Shown here: positions 36,978 through 47,200 of the stretch, in pieces
How positions within the stretch are numbered: position 1 is the stretch's first letter
How the letters are laid out: every line of letters begins with the position of its first letter
NCBI RefSeq assembly: GCF_001856685.1
Contig: NZ_CP017812.1
Location: forward strand, 1 to 64,000
Direction of reading: 5' to 3'
Source: Boudabousia tangfeifanii
Lineage (GTDB): Bacteria > Actinomycetota > Actinomycetes > Actinomycetales > Actinomycetaceae
Length of the DNA: 64,000 bases
Position numbers and translations under genes: made by a program
Notes under the pieces: generated by a model
What the model was told of the DNA's origin: nothing
What the model saw: the letters and a program-made list of their open reading frames with translations, nothing else
The model's database searches: none

Positions 36978-39103
36978 AAGTGATTCCCTCCGCTGAGCTC
37001 GATTATCACGCGCTTAATGCTCAGCTAAACCTGTACGACAAGGATGGCAAGATCCAGTTCGACGCAGATAAAAAAGCGGCTCGACAGTACTTCTTGCAAC
37101 ACGTCAATCAAAATACTGTTTTCTTCCATAACCTGAAGGAAAAGCTCGACTATCTAGTCGAAAACAAGTACTACGAACCAGAGGTGCTTGAAAAGTACGA
37201 TTTCGACTTCGTAAAGTCCTTGTTCAAACGTGCTTACGGGCAGAAGTTCCGCTTCCAGACCTTCCTCGGAGCTTTTAAGTACTACACCTCTTACACCTTG
37301 AAGACTTTCGACGGTAAGCGCTACCTAGAGCGTTTTGAAGACCGTGTCTGCATGGTGGCTCTAACCTTGGCTGATGGTGACAAGGCTCTAGCCGAAAAGC
37401 TAGTGGACGAAATCATTGCCGGTCGTTTCCAGCCCGCCACCCCCACCTTCCTTAACGCTGGTAAGGCCCAGCGTGGTGAACTCATTTCCTGCTTCTTGGT
37501 GCGCATCGAAGACAATATGGAATCGATTTCGCGTGGCGTTAACTCCGCCTTACAGCTTTCCAAGCGTGGCGGTGGCGTCGCCTTGTCGTTGACTAACCTA
37601 CGCGAATCGGGCGCCCCCATTAAGAAGATCGAAAATCAATCCTCTGGCGTCATCCCAGTCATGAAGCTACTCGAGGACGCTTTCTCCTACGCCAACCAGC
37701 TAGGGGCCCGTCAGGGTGCCGGTGCGGTGTATTTGCATGCCCACCACCCAGACATCATGAACTTCTTGGACACCAAGCGTGAAAACGCGGACGAAAAGAT
37801 TCGTATTAAGTCCCTCTCCCTCGGGGTGGTCATTCCAGACATCACCTTCGAACTCGCTAAGCGCAACGAAGACATGTACCTCTTCAGCCCTTACGATGTC
37901 GAACGCGTTTACGGAGTGCCGCTTTCGGACATTTCGGTTACCGAAAAGTACCACGAAATGGTTGACGACGGCCGCATCCGCAAAAAGAAGATCAAGGCCC
38001 GTAAGTTCTTCCAAACCATCGCCGAAATTCAGTTCGAATCCGGCTACCCCTATGTGGTTTTCGAAGACACCGTGAACCGAGCAAACCCGATCGATGGTCG
38101 CGTCACCATGTCGAACCTTTGCTCCGAAATCCTCCAGGTCTCCACCCCTTCGTATTTCAACGAAGACTTGACCTACAAAGAGGTCGGCAAGGATATTTCT
38201 TGTAATCTCGGCTCGCTCAACATTGCCAAGGTAATGGACGGTGGCGACATTGCGTCCTCGGTTGAAACTGCAATCCGCGCCCTAACTGCCGTTTCAGACC
38301 AGTCCAACGTGCAGGCAGTGCCTTCGATTGCCCGCGGCAACCGCATGAGTCACGCGATCGGCCTCGGCCAAATGAACCTACACGGCTTCCTTGCGCGTGA
38401 ACGTATCCACTACGGCACCCCAGAAGCCCTAGACTTCACCAACCTGTACTTCTACACTGTGGCCTTCCACTGCATCCGCGCTTCCATGGAAATTGCGAAG
38501 GAACGCGGCGAAACCTTCGAAGGTTTCGAACGCTCCCAGTACTACACCGGCGAATACTTCGAAAAGTACCTCGAGGGTGACTGGCAGCCAGAAACCAAGG
38601 AAGCCGCCGAACTTTTCGAACGTTTCCAGATTGAGTTGCCCACCAAGGACGACTGGCGTCAGCTGGCCGAGGACGTCCACACCTACGGCATGTACAACCA
38701 GAACCTTCAGGCCATTCCGCCGACCGGTTCGATCAGCTACATCAACAACTCGACCTCGTCCATTCACCCGATCGTGGCGAAGATCGAAATCCGTAAGGAA
38801 GGCAAGATTGGCCGTGTCTACTACCCGGCCCCATACTTGACCAACGACAACCTCGAATACTACAAGGACGCCTACGAGATCGGCCCACAGGCCATTATCG
38901 ACACCTACGCGGTGGCCACCCAGCACGTGGACCAGGGCCTGTCGTTGACCTTGTTCTTCCCGGACAACATCACCACCCGTGATCTCAACAAGGCGCAGAT
39001 TTACGCTTGGCGTAAGGGCATCAAGACCTTGTACTACATCCGACTCCGCCAAATGGCACTGTCGGGTACCGAGGTCGAAGGTTGCGTCTCCTGCATGCTT
39101 TAA
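36947..39103 (+). CDS. nrdE: Ribonucleotide reductase class Ib large subunit NrdE
   Basis: NrdE reduces ribonucleoside diphosphates to deoxyribonucleotides. The 718-residue protein begins at a TTG inside nrdI, with GGAAGAA six bases before it; a GTG at 36980 is an alternative. It shows QNTVFFHN, the active-site block [41 protein letters not shown] and the C-terminal redox pair CVSCML. Length and ends match class Ib NrdE. A terminator follows directly, and the small subunit gene nrdF is not in this window. Confidence 0.96.
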   Translation: MAENLTDTGLEVIPSAELDYHALNAQLNLYDKDGKIQFDADKKAARQYFLQHVNQNTVFFHNLKEKLDYLVENKYYEPEVLEKYDFDFVKSLFKRAYGQKFRFQTFLGAFKYYTSYTLKTFDGKRYLERFEDRVCMVALTLADGDKALAEKLVDEIIAGRFQPATPTFLNAGKAQRGELISCFLVRIEDNMESISRGVNSALQLSKRGGGVALSLTNLRESGAPIKKIENQSSGVIPVMKLLEDAFSYANQLGARQGAGAVYLHAHHPDIMNFLDTKRENADEKIRIKSLSLGVVIPDITFELAKRNEDMYLFSPYDVERVYGVPLSDISVTEKYHEMVDDGRIRKKKIKARKFFQTIAEIQFESGYPYVVFEDTVNRANPIDGRVTMSNLCSEILQVSTPSYFNEDLTYKEVGKDISCNLGSLNIAKVMDGGDIASSVETAIRALTAVSDQSNVQAVPSIARGNRMSHAIGLGQMNLHGFLARERIHYGTPEALDFTNLYFYTVAFHCIRASMEIAKERGETFEGFERSQYYTGEYFEKYLEGDWQPETKEAAELFERFQIELPTKDDWRQLAEDVHTYGMYNQNLQAIPPTGSISYINNSTSSIHPIVAKIEIRKEGKIGRVYYPAPYLTNDNLEYYKDAYEIGPQAIIDTYAVATQHVDQGLSLTLFFPDNITTRDLNKAQIYAWRKGIKTLYYIRLRQMALSGTEVEGCVSCML

Positions 39104-39120
39104 ACCCTTGAGCTAAAGAA

Positions 39121-39163
39121 AGTTTTCCCCCTAGAACCAAGTGTTCTAGGGGGAAAACTTTTG
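39121..39163. terminator. Terminator after nrdE, possibly bidirectional
   Basis: A perfect 17-bp stem (39121-39137 with 39143-39159), a five-base loop and TTTTG follow nrdE. The A-rich left flank means it could also stop the convergent minus-strand lipoprotein gene. Confidence 0.9.
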
Positions 39164-39259
39164 TGACCAAGCGAGTTCGGTTAGGCGGATGTCAGTGCGG
39201 GGTGAGCACCCGCCAAGGTGGGCCAGCCAAAGAATGACCTGCCCACCAAGCTAGTTGCT

Positions 39260-40960
39260 TTACTTACCTTGGGCGGTGACGGTCTCCGGGTTGGTCCAAC
39301 CGATCAGTTCAGGAGCCAACTTTGCGAAGCCCATCGAACCGAAGTTAGCCAGCCCCGGCTTGGTAGCCACCATGGCTGGGCCGTTCATGATTGGCATGGC
39401 GCCGGCCAAAGCCATTGCCGCCTTTTCTGCCTTGTTACCCAGTTTGAGTGCTTCGTTCTCGTCCTTAGCGTTAACCGAGTCGAGGCAAAGCTTGTCAATC
39501 TCGTCATTGCCCAAACCGGACTTCAACAAGGTCTGACCCTGCTGGTAGAACTGGCAAATGTCCGCCATCCCGAAGGGGTTTTCGGCATAGAAGGCCGAGT
39601 AGAGGACATCAAAGTCGCGATCCTTGACGATTTGCGGGTAGTCTGCCGGCTTCTTCTGCTGAATGTCTAGCTTGATGCCAACGTTCTTCCACAAAGCCAT
39701 CAGAGTGTCGTTAATGGCCTTCGCGGTATCCGAAGTGGAGAAGGAAGGCATCCGAACCACTAGTTCTTCACCCTTGTCGTTAGTGCGGAACTCTTTGCCT
39801 TCAGCCTGCTTCCAACCGGCCGCGTCCAGCAACTTCTTTGCTTCCTCGGGATCTGCCTTACCGAGGTCGCCAGTGTTGTCCTCGTAGCCCTTTTGCGGCT
39901 GGAATAGGACGAGGGAACCGAGCGGGTCGGCCTCGAACTTCATCCCCTGGAAACGCACGTTCATGATGGTCTTGCGATCCATGGCTTTTAGCAGCGCCTT
40001 GCGAACGTTAATATCCTTGAGATAGTCAGCCTTCGAATTCAAAGTGAGGACGTTTTCCCCCATGGAAATGCCGGTGTAAACCGGAGTGTTTTCGTCCAAC
40101 TGGGAGAGACGTTCTTTATTAGAAACCCCGACGAGGTCGATTTCCTGGTTACGGAAGGCAGCCATATCAGCCTTGTCGTCGAGGGCGCGGAAGTAAACCG
40201 TGTCTAGCTTGGTTGGCTTACCCCACCACTTTTCGTTCGGGACGAAGGAAATATTGCCAGCCTTGAGGTCCACCGAACCAATCTTGAAAGGACCGGCTCC
40301 CCATTCGGGACGAGGATTGTTCAAGTAAGCGTCATTGAAGTCGGCGCCCATCGCGGCCAACTTAGGGTGCATGACGGAGTTAAAGTTCTTCTTCCACCAG
40401 GGGAATACCGTCTTGTAGGTGACTACAGCTTGGAAGTCATTTTCACCGCGTTCGACCTTTTCGATTGGTTCGTAACCGGTGGAGTCATTGAGGACCATGG
40501 ATTCGTCTTGGCCCGAGCCAGCCTTCCAGGTGCCCTCCCAAACCTTCCAGTCGAAGGGGGTGCCGTCGTTGAACTTGGCTTTGTCGTTGAGACTGTAGGT
40601 GACGACGGTCTTACCGTCTACGACCTTGTCTTCTACCTTGGTGACATAGTCGGGGTTGATTTGCCAGTTGCCATTGTCGTCGAACAAGGTGACCACTGGG
40701 TTGTACCAGTACCACAGGTCGACTGCAGCCATGGTCGAGTTACCTTGGAAGGGGTTGAACTGTTCGGGTAGCACCGAGATAGGAAGGGTTAGGTTTCCGC
40801 CTTGATTTAGCTTCTCGTAGGGCACGTGTAAGTAATCCGCAGAGGCCTTTTGTACTTCTTCGTTACCTTTACCTAGTTTAGCTTCGGTGCCGCAGCCTGA
40901 GAGGGCAAAGAGGCCGGCGATGGTTAGTACAGCTGCGGTTGTTTTTACAGCGCGTTTCAT
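39260..40960 (-). CDS. ABC transporter substrate-binding lipoprotein (SBP_bac_5 family), paralog 2
   Basis: The 566-residue lipoprotein has lipobox FALSGC (Cys23) and a family-5 solute-binding domain with the same length as paralog 1 and nearly the same as paralog 3. It shares WYWYNPVV and DLWYWYNP-type blocks, NPRPEWGAGPFK, NEKWWGKPTKLD and DICQFYQQGQTLLKSGLGNDEID. It is followed by a terminator and has no adjacent permease. The AT-rich 5' region carries a 12-bp palindrome TTAATATATTAA near 41013-41030. It probably binds peptides, but the specificity is unknown. Confidence 0.87.
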   Translation of the reverse strand: MKRAVKTTAAVLTIAGLFALSGCGTEAKLGKGNEEVQKASADYLHVPYEKLNQGGNLTLPISVLPEQFNPFQGNSTMAAVDLWYWYNPVVTLFDDNGNWQINPDYVTKVEDKVVDGKTVVTYSLNDKAKFNDGTPFDWKVWEGTWKAGSGQDESMVLNDSTGYEPIEKVERGENDFQAVVTYKTVFPWWKKNFNSVMHPKLAAMGADFNDAYLNNPRPEWGAGPFKIGSVDLKAGNISFVPNEKWWGKPTKLDTVYFRALDDKADMAAFRNQEIDLVGVSNKERLSQLDENTPVYTGISMGENVLTLNSKADYLKDINVRKALLKAMDRKTIMNVRFQGMKFEADPLGSLVLFQPQKGYEDNTGDLGKADPEEAKKLLDAAGWKQAEGKEFRTNDKGEELVVRMPSFSTSDTAKAINDTLMALWKNVGIKLDIQQKKPADYPQIVKDRDFDVLYSAFYAENPFGMADICQFYQQGQTLLKSGLGNDEIDKLCLDSVNAKDENEALKLGNKAEKAAMALAGAMPIMNGPAMVATKPGLANFGSMGFAKLAPELIGWTNPETVTAQGK

Positions 40961-41157
40961 TTCTACTCCAAGAAATCAAGATGTTTTCACGTCATCCTTT
41001 TGGATGAGCTATGAGTTAATATATTAAACTATTAACACGTTAGCACGCTGAAACGAGGAATTTGGGGAAAGTGTAAGGCGGAAGATAAAAAGCAGAAAAG
41101 TGTTTTATTTTACTTTTGATAAGTTTGCCGAGGGCGCCCAAGGTGTTTTAGACAAAA

Positions 41158-41202
41158 GTAGTGCCCCCTAGCAGCTAGTAAATAGCCGTTAGGGGGCACT
41201 AA
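41158..41202 (-). terminator. Terminator of substrate-binding protein 3
   Basis: On the minus strand, AGTGCCCCCTAAC pairs with GCTAGGGGGCACT across a 15-base spacer and is followed by ACTTTTG. It lies 25 bases beyond the stop at 41227. Confidence 0.8.
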
Positions 41203-41226
41203 GAAGTTTAACGCTTAAGCGTTAGC

Positions 41227-42930
41227 TCACTTGCCTTCTGGGGAAGCGGCTGGAGCGTCGGTCCAACCAATCAATTCAGGAGCCAAGCGGGCGAAGCCCA
41301 TGGCGCCACGGTTAGCCAAACCAGGCTTGGTAGCAACCATTGCAGGGCCGGACATAACTGGCATCATGCCAGCCATTTCCAAAGCCTTCTTTTCGGTTTC
41401 GTTACCGAGCTTAAGAGCTTCAGCTTCATCCTTAGCGGTGATGGACTCGTTGCAGAGCTTGTCGATTTCTTCCGAACCAAGACCGGACTTGGTTAGGTTC
41501 TGACCCTGCTCGTAGAACTGGCAGATGTCACCCATGGCGAACGGGTTATCAGCGTAGTAACCGTTCATCATGACGTCGAATTCAGCGTTAGCCATGATCT
41601 GTGGGTAGTCAGCAGGCTTCTTCTGTTCGATGTTGAGCTTAACGCCAACGTTCTTCCACAATGCCATCAAGGTGTTGTAGATAGCGGTTAGGGTTTCGGT
41701 GGTGCCGAAGGAAGGCATCATTAGTTCAAGTTCTTCACCCTTATCGTTGGTGCGGAACTCCTTGCCTTCCTGGAGTTTCCAACCAGCTTCGTCTAGCAAC
41801 TTCTTAGCAGCTTCGGCGTCGAACTTGCCGAGGTCGCCCAAGTTGTCTTCGTAGCCAGGCTGGGTGGGCTTGAGGATCAAGGAACCGAGGAGGTCACCCT
41901 TGTAGTTCATGCCCTGGAAACGAACGTCCATGATGGTCTGACGGTCAACGGCCAACATGAGAGCCTTACGGACCTTAATGTCGCCCAAGAGTGGACGCTT
42001 GGAGTTAAGAGTTAGAGCAGTTTCACCCAAGGACTGACCGGTGTAGATCGGTACATTGTCGTCCTTAACCTGGGAGAGACGGTTCTTGTTACCAACGGCA
42101 ACCAAGTCGATTTCCTTGTTACGGAAAGCGTTGAGGTCAGCGTTGCCTTCGAGGGCGCGAACTACGACCTTTTCGAGCTTGGTAGGCTTGCCCCACCACT
42201 TCTCGTTAGGTTCGAAAATGAACTTGCCGGCCTTCGAATCGTATTCGGTGGCCTTGAATGGGCCAGCGCCCCACTCTGGGTGTGGGTTGTTAACGTAAGT
42301 GGTGTTGAAAGCTTCACCGGAAGCAGCCAAAGCTGGGTGCATGACGAAACCGAAGTTCTTCTTCCACCAAGGGAAGGTCTTCTTGTAGGTAACGACAGCC
42401 TGGAAATCATTGGCGCCACGTTCAACCTTTTCAACGGCGGCGTAACCGGAGGTATCACCTAGCTGGTAAGCCTTGTCTTCACCGCTGCCGGCCTTCCAAG
42501 TGCCTTCCCAAACCTTCCAGTCGAAGGGGGTGCCATCGTTGAACTTAGCCTTTTCGTTAAGGTCGTAGGTAACGACGGTCTTGCCGTCAACTACCTTGTC
42601 TTCGACCTTGGTGACGTAGTCGGGGTTGGCCTGCCAAACACCCTCATCGTCGAACAAGGAGATGACTGGGTTGTACCAGTACCACATGTTCATGGTGTCT
42701 AGGGTGGCGGTTGCCTGGAAAACGTTCATCTGTTCTGGAACGGTTTCGATTGGCAAGGTTAGGGTGCCACCGTCCTTAAGATCTTCGTAAGATGCGTGCA
42801 AGTAGTCAGCGGTAGTCTTCTTGACTTCATCGTTGGTCTTGCCAAGCTTTTCTTCAGCTCCGCAGCCCGCCATTGCCACCAAAGCGGCAACGGAGAGAAC
42901 AGCGGTAGCGGTCTTTACGACGCGGTTCAT
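41227..42930 (-). CDS. ABC transporter substrate-binding lipoprotein (SBP_bac_5 family), paralog 3
   Basis: The 567-residue lipoprotein has lipobox VAMAGC (Cys23) and aligns along its whole length with the products at 12806 and 39260, for example MWYWYNPVISLFDDEG, NPHPEWGAGPFKATE and RGAMGFARLAPELIGW. It is monocistronic, has its own terminator and an inverted repeat upstream, and no transporter partners nearby. Its neighbour at 39260 lies in the same orientation, suggesting a tandem duplication. Confidence 0.87.
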   Translation of the reverse strand: MNRVVKTATAVLSVAALVAMAGCGAEEKLGKTNDEVKKTTADYLHASYEDLKDGGTLTLPIETVPEQMNVFQATATLDTMNMWYWYNPVISLFDDEGVWQANPDYVTKVEDKVVDGKTVVTYDLNEKAKFNDGTPFDWKVWEGTWKAGSGEDKAYQLGDTSGYAAVEKVERGANDFQAVVTYKKTFPWWKKNFGFVMHPALAASGEAFNTTYVNNPHPEWGAGPFKATEYDSKAGKFIFEPNEKWWGKPTKLEKVVVRALEGNADLNAFRNKEIDLVAVGNKNRLSQVKDDNVPIYTGQSLGETALTLNSKRPLLGDIKVRKALMLAVDRQTIMDVRFQGMNYKGDLLGSLILKPTQPGYEDNLGDLGKFDAEAAKKLLDEAGWKLQEGKEFRTNDKGEELELMMPSFGTTETLTAIYNTLMALWKNVGVKLNIEQKKPADYPQIMANAEFDVMMNGYYADNPFAMGDICQFYEQGQNLTKSGLGSEEIDKLCNESITAKDEAEALKLGNETEKKALEMAGMMPVMSGPAMVATKPGLANRGAMGFARLAPELIGWTDAPAASPEGK

Positions 42931-42971
42931 TAATCACTCCAAAATTTCTGTGAATAGCTGTAATTTTCAGC

Positions 42972-42991
42972 GCAATACAATATCGTATTGC
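42972..42991. promoter_or_regulatory. Inverted repeat upstream of substrate-binding protein 3
   Basis: GCAATAC and GTATTGC (7-bp arms, six-base spacer) lie about 41-61 bp before the start of the lipoprotein gene, where a repressor or activator could act. No regulator gene is nearby. The rest of 42931-43171 shows nothing else. Confidence 0.4.
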
Positions 42992-43171
42992 ATTGCTGGT
43001 ACATTCGTACGCTAGAGTGATTAAGATCAACAGAATTGTAACGAAAAGGTCTCGTTTGGCTTGAAAATCCGCGGATTAGTCACAACTAATGTCCCAAGTT
43101 CTTAAGGAACAAACCGTCCTCGAAACACCCTAAAAACACCAAAAATAATCACAAAACGAGACAAAAAGACC

Positions 43172-45118
43172 CTACTGATATTGCCCGGCCTGTAACTGGT
43201 ACAACTCCGCATAATGACCATGGCGAGCCAACAACTCTTGATGACTACCCACCTCAACCACGCGACCCTGCTTCAACACCACAATCAGATCCGCTGCACT
43301 AACAGTCGAAAAACGGTGAGTAATCAACAAACAGCTAGCACCTAACTCACGCAACTGGCGAGTAGCAGCAATATAGTTCTCAAAAATTTCCGCTTCAGCC
43401 ATCGCATCCATTGCCGAGGTCGGCTCATCCAAAATCAACAACGCCGGATTCTTACGAGCCAAAGCCCGCGCAATCGCCAAACGCTGCCACTGGCCACCCG
43501 AAAGATCCTCGCCACCACTACTCTTCCCCAACGGAGTATCCAAACCCTGAGGTAACGAGCCCACCAAACTATCCGCCCCAGCCCGGCTCAAAGCAGTCAA
43601 AATCACCGACTCATCCACCCCAAGATCTCCCACCTGCAAAGCCGCCTTCGGATCCAAATCCGTGGATAAAATAGCGGAACCCGCATCAACAGTAGCGTCA
43701 CCATCACCCGGCGATGCCTCACAGGCCGAGGACGATCCACCCTGGTCAAACGCCGCACCCAAAGCCACGACCTGCCCCAAATTTAACTCAAAATTCACAT
43801 GATCTTGGAAAGCCGCAGACAAACGAGAACGCCACCAAGCCAAATCAACCTCAGGTAGGGGAGTACCACCCACCAAGATCTGGCCACCAGTCGGATCAAA
43901 CATACCCGACAACAAATTCGCCAGCGTAGTTTTACCGCAACCATTCTCACCAACCAAGGCCACCACCTTACCCGCAGGTAAAGTCACATTCAGCCCACTC
44001 AAAGCAGGCTCGCTCGCCCCCGGATAAGTAAACGACAAGTCGCGCAACTCTAAATCAAAACCAACCCGGTCACCGGCCTCGACCACACCATCCAAACGCT
44101 CCCGGCCCGAATGAGCCGCCGACTCCTCCGCCACAAAACGCTGCAACCACTCATAACGACCACACGTACGCAACACCTGAAATAAAGAAGTAATCGACCA
44201 AGTCAAAGCACCAAAAGCCTCACGAATCGAAATGACCGCGGCGATCGCCCCACCCAAAATCGCGGCACTAGTTTTGCCCGCCGACACATCCTGCGCCAAC
44301 AAAAACAAAACCACACCCGAAACCAACAAGTAAAAAGCGCTAATTAAGGCATAAACCCCATTCTCCTTAGCCTCAGCCACATAATGAGGGTGCTGCCAAG
44401 CAAAACCAGTACGCCCCACCAAATTCGCCATCGCCAAAGTCTTTCCATGCTGACGCAACTCGCCACCCGCAGAAGACCTACCCACCACCGACTGCAAATG
44501 CGTCAAACGACGCGAAAAAGGAGCACTAGCGTCCTCGGCCTGCTCCGACCACTTCGGAGCCAACTTCCCCAGCCACAAAAAACTCAAAGAAGCAAAAACC
44601 ACAAACAACAAACGCCAATCAATCAACAAAGCAGACGCCAAAATCGAAATCGGGCGCAACAAACCCTGCAAAGCATTCATCAACGAATTAAAAGCCATAC
44701 CCATCACCGAAGACTGATCAGCCAACTCCTTAACCTGAGTCTGAGCCTTCTCATCATGGAAAATACGCAAAGTCGGCACCCGATCAAACAAAGTCAGCAC
44801 CCGACCCGACATCTCCAAAGAAATCTTACGCATCAACAACACACGCGCATTAACCCCAGCCACCATCGTCACCGAAGGTAAACCCACACTCAAAGTCAAA
44901 AAGACCCCAGCCACAACCATCCGGCTAGTATCACCACTACCAAGAGCCTGCAAAAACCAAGAAATGAACAAGGCACTCAACCCCATCATCACCGTTGTCA
45001 CCAACTCAATCAGCGACAAAAAGAAAGTAATCGGGCTCAAACGCCAAGCAGTCACCAACAAATCGCGCAAACCACGCAACCCCAACTTCGAATTCTCACT
45101 CAACACACTCGCCCCCAT
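43172..45118 (-). CDS. ABC exporter half-transporter (permease-ATPase fusion) A
   Basis: This protein of about 650 residues has an exporter membrane domain with about six helices followed by an ATPase domain. It shows Walker A GENGCGKTTL, the signature LSGGQWQRLAIARAL and Walker B LLILDEPTSAMD. Between Walker A and the signature there is an extra Ser/Gly/Asp-rich stretch of about 60 residues. The start is uncertain: ATG 45118, GTG 45106 or TTG 45103. The TTG has GGGGG six bases upstream. It overlaps the next half-transporter gene upstream and probably forms a heterodimer with it. The cargo is unknown. Confidence 0.85.
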   Translation of the reverse strand: MGASVLSENSKLGLRGLRDLLVTAWRLSPITFFLSLIELVTTVMMGLSALFISWFLQALGSGDTSRMVVAGVFLTLSVGLPSVTMVAGVNARVLLMRKISLEMSGRVLTLFDRVPTLRIFHDEKAQTQVKELADQSSVMGMAFNSLMNALQGLLRPISILASALLIDWRLLFVVFASLSFLWLGKLAPKWSEQAEDASAPFSRRLTHLQSVVGRSSAGGELRQHGKTLAMANLVGRTGFAWQHPHYVAEAKENGVYALISAFYLLVSGVVLFLLAQDVSAGKTSAAILGGAIAAVISIREAFGALTWSITSLFQVLRTCGRYEWLQRFVAEESAAHSGRERLDGVVEAGDRVGFDLELRDLSFTYPGASEPALSGLNVTLPAGKVVALVGENGCGKTTLANLLSGMFDPTGGQILVGGTPLPEVDLAWWRSRLSAAFQDHVNFELNLGQVVALGAAFDQGGSSSACEASPGDGDATVDAGSAILSTDLDPKAALQVGDLGVDESVILTALSRAGADSLVGSLPQGLDTPLGKSSGGEDLSGGQWQRLAIARALARKNPALLILDEPTSAMDAMAEAEIFENYIAATRQLRELGASCLLITHRFSTVSAADLIVVLKQGRVVEVGSHQELLARHGHYAELYQLQAGQYQ

Positions 45119-47105
45119 CCGAAAGTGGCAAAACCTCACCCGAATCCGTTGAAACCTGCTGATAATGCGAAGCCTGCGTCAAAAACATTTGCGCATACTG
45201 CCCACCCAAAGCCAACAACTCCTCATGTGAACCATCCTCAATCACTGTGCCACCATCAATCACCACAATCCGATCCGCCTGACGAACAGTAGACAAACGA
45301 TGAGACACCAAAATAGAAGTACGACCCCGGCGCAAAGCCGCAAAACGATCAAAAATCTCCTTCTCCACCCGCACATCCAAAGCAGCCGTCGGCTCATCCA
45401 AAATCAACACCCTAGCACCCTGCTCCAAACCCGCCAAAGTACGAGCCAAGGCCACTCGCTGCCACTGACCACCCGAAAGATTCGTACCACCCTCATAACC
45501 GTTATCCAAAACCCGAGACGGATCACCCACCCGAGCAGCAACCTCATCACCACCAGCCTGCGACAACAAAGCTAAAGCCAAATCATTACGCTCAACATCA
45601 ACAACGACCGGCGAAACCCCAAGCGCCTCACCCTCAGGCGGCAACAAAATATTGTCCACCAACGACAACTCATAGCGCATAAAATCCTGGAACATCGTCG
45701 TCACCAAACCACGCTGAGCCGCCAAAACCGCCGGCAAACCAGCAATCGACACCTCACCCGCATCAGGCAAATACAAGCCACCCAACAACTTCATCAACGT
45801 GGACTTACCACAACCATTAATCCCCACAATAGCCACATGCTGTCCTGCAGGAATCCGCAAATCAAACGACTCAAACACCTGACGAGACGAACCCGGATAA
45901 GCAAAACGCAAACCACGCACCACCACCTCAGCACCCTCCGAAACCTCATCCGACAACCCAGACTCCAACGCCCCCGGAAGCGGCCCAGAACCAGAAGCGC
46001 CCTCGGCCTCGCCGCCCAAATCAGCCACCAACACCGGCAACTCTTCCTCGGCCCGCCAAACATCCAAATCCACCAAACTAAAAGTCACCGGCAAACCCAG
46101 CTCGCGCTGCAAACGCTCCAACTGCTCCAACTGCACCTGCTGACGAGCCCGATGCTCAGCCGCATCACCCATCATCCCAAAACCAGCAAAACCATTCATC
46201 GCCTGCAAAACCGCCAACGCGCCACCCAAAGACAAAACCCCAGACAACACATCACGACCCACAAACCACAAAATCAAAACCGCCACAAAAGCCAACAAAG
46301 CCCCAAAAAACAACGAACGGAAAAAACTCCGAGAACGATCGCCCCAAGACGAACGCAAATCCAAAGCCACCATCCGAGAAAACTCACCAACAAAAAACGA
46401 GCCAGCCCCAAAAATCTTCAACTCGCGAGCACCCGACGCACTAGAAACCAAACCATGAAAATAATTCCCACGAACCGACAACGGGCCAGACTGCTCAAAC
46501 GACGCCGACAACAACTTCGTCAAATACGAAGTAAACATCGCCCCCGAAAGCACCATCGCAAACAACAACAAAAACGCCAACCACGGATTCCACCAGCACA
46601 TCACCACAAAAGAACCCACAGCCCCAAAACGCTGCCCCAAAATAAAAAACGAAGAAAAAGTCGCATTACGACTCAAATAATCCCGCGACTCCCCAGACAA
46701 ACGCCCCAACAACGCCTCACGCTCAGGCTGCTCCACCACAGAAACCGTCGAAGGAGCCAAACGCAAAGCCGCCAACCACCACTGCAAACGCGCAATAGTC
46801 AACAAATTCAAACGCTGAGACAAAACCTGCGACAACGGCGACAACAACTGCTCAAAACACAAAGCCAGCAACAACACCAGCAACCACACCCGCCACGACC
46901 AACCCAAAGGAGCACCAGCCGCACCAAAAGCAGACACCACCGCACCAGCCGCAAACAGCCACAAAAACGACAACACCGGCAAAAAGACCAACAAAACGCA
47001 CAACGCCAACGTCAAAAACGGTGAAACCTGCCAAAAAAACTTAAACTGACGCAACCCACGCCCAAACTCACGGCGCCAACGCCCCCACACAGAAAGAACA
47101 GCCAT
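45096..47105 (-). CDS. ABC exporter half-transporter (permease-ATPase fusion) B
   Basis: This protein of about 669 residues from the ATG at 47105 (GAGG seven bases upstream; a GTG one codon earlier is possible) has about six membrane helices and an ATPase domain. The motifs are Walker A GINGCGKSTL, signature LSGGQWQRVALARTL and Walker B VLILDEPTAALD. The membrane part is rich in Leu, Val, Phe and Trp encoded by G/T-rich codons, giving the minus strand a marked G+T bias. It precedes and overlaps half-transporter A, consistent with a heterodimeric exporter. No precursor peptide gene was found beside them. Confidence 0.85.
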   Translation of the reverse strand: MAVLSVWGRWRREFGRGLRQFKFFWQVSPFLTLALCVLLVFLPVLSFLWLFAAGAVVSAFGAAGAPLGWSWRVWLLVLLLALCFEQLLSPLSQVLSQRLNLLTIARLQWWLAALRLAPSTVSVVEQPEREALLGRLSGESRDYLSRNATFSSFFILGQRFGAVGSFVVMCWWNPWLAFLLLFAMVLSGAMFTSYLTKLLSASFEQSGPLSVRGNYFHGLVSSASGARELKIFGAGSFFVGEFSRMVALDLRSSWGDRSRSFFRSLFFGALLAFVAVLILWFVGRDVLSGVLSLGGALAVLQAMNGFAGFGMMGDAAEHRARQQVQLEQLERLQRELGLPVTFSLVDLDVWRAEEELPVLVADLGGEAEGASGSGPLPGALESGLSDEVSEGAEVVVRGLRFAYPGSSRQVFESFDLRIPAGQHVAIVGINGCGKSTLMKLLGGLYLPDAGEVSIAGLPAVLAAQRGLVTTMFQDFMRYELSLVDNILLPPEGEALGVSPVVVDVERNDLALALLSQAGGDEVAARVGDPSRVLDNGYEGGTNLSGGQWQRVALARTLAGLEQGARVLILDEPTAALDVRVEKEIFDRFAALRRGRTSILVSHRLSTVRQADRIVVIDGGTVIEDGSHEELLALGGQYAQMFLTQASHYQQVSTDSGEVLPLSDGGECVE

Positions 47106-47200
47106 CACAAAACCTCACAAACAAACACAAAAACTATGGCCAGTCTAACAAAAAAGAAGGGGGGGGAGAAAACGGAACCCAACAAGGCTCCCAAGTCAGA

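Noticed and set aside
45837-47024. Open frame of 395 codons on the plus strand, opposite the ABC exporter
   Set aside because: The translation is an Arg/Gln/His/Thr-rich string typical of the antisense of G/T-rich coding DNA. The opposite strand carries a full ABC exporter with all motifs.
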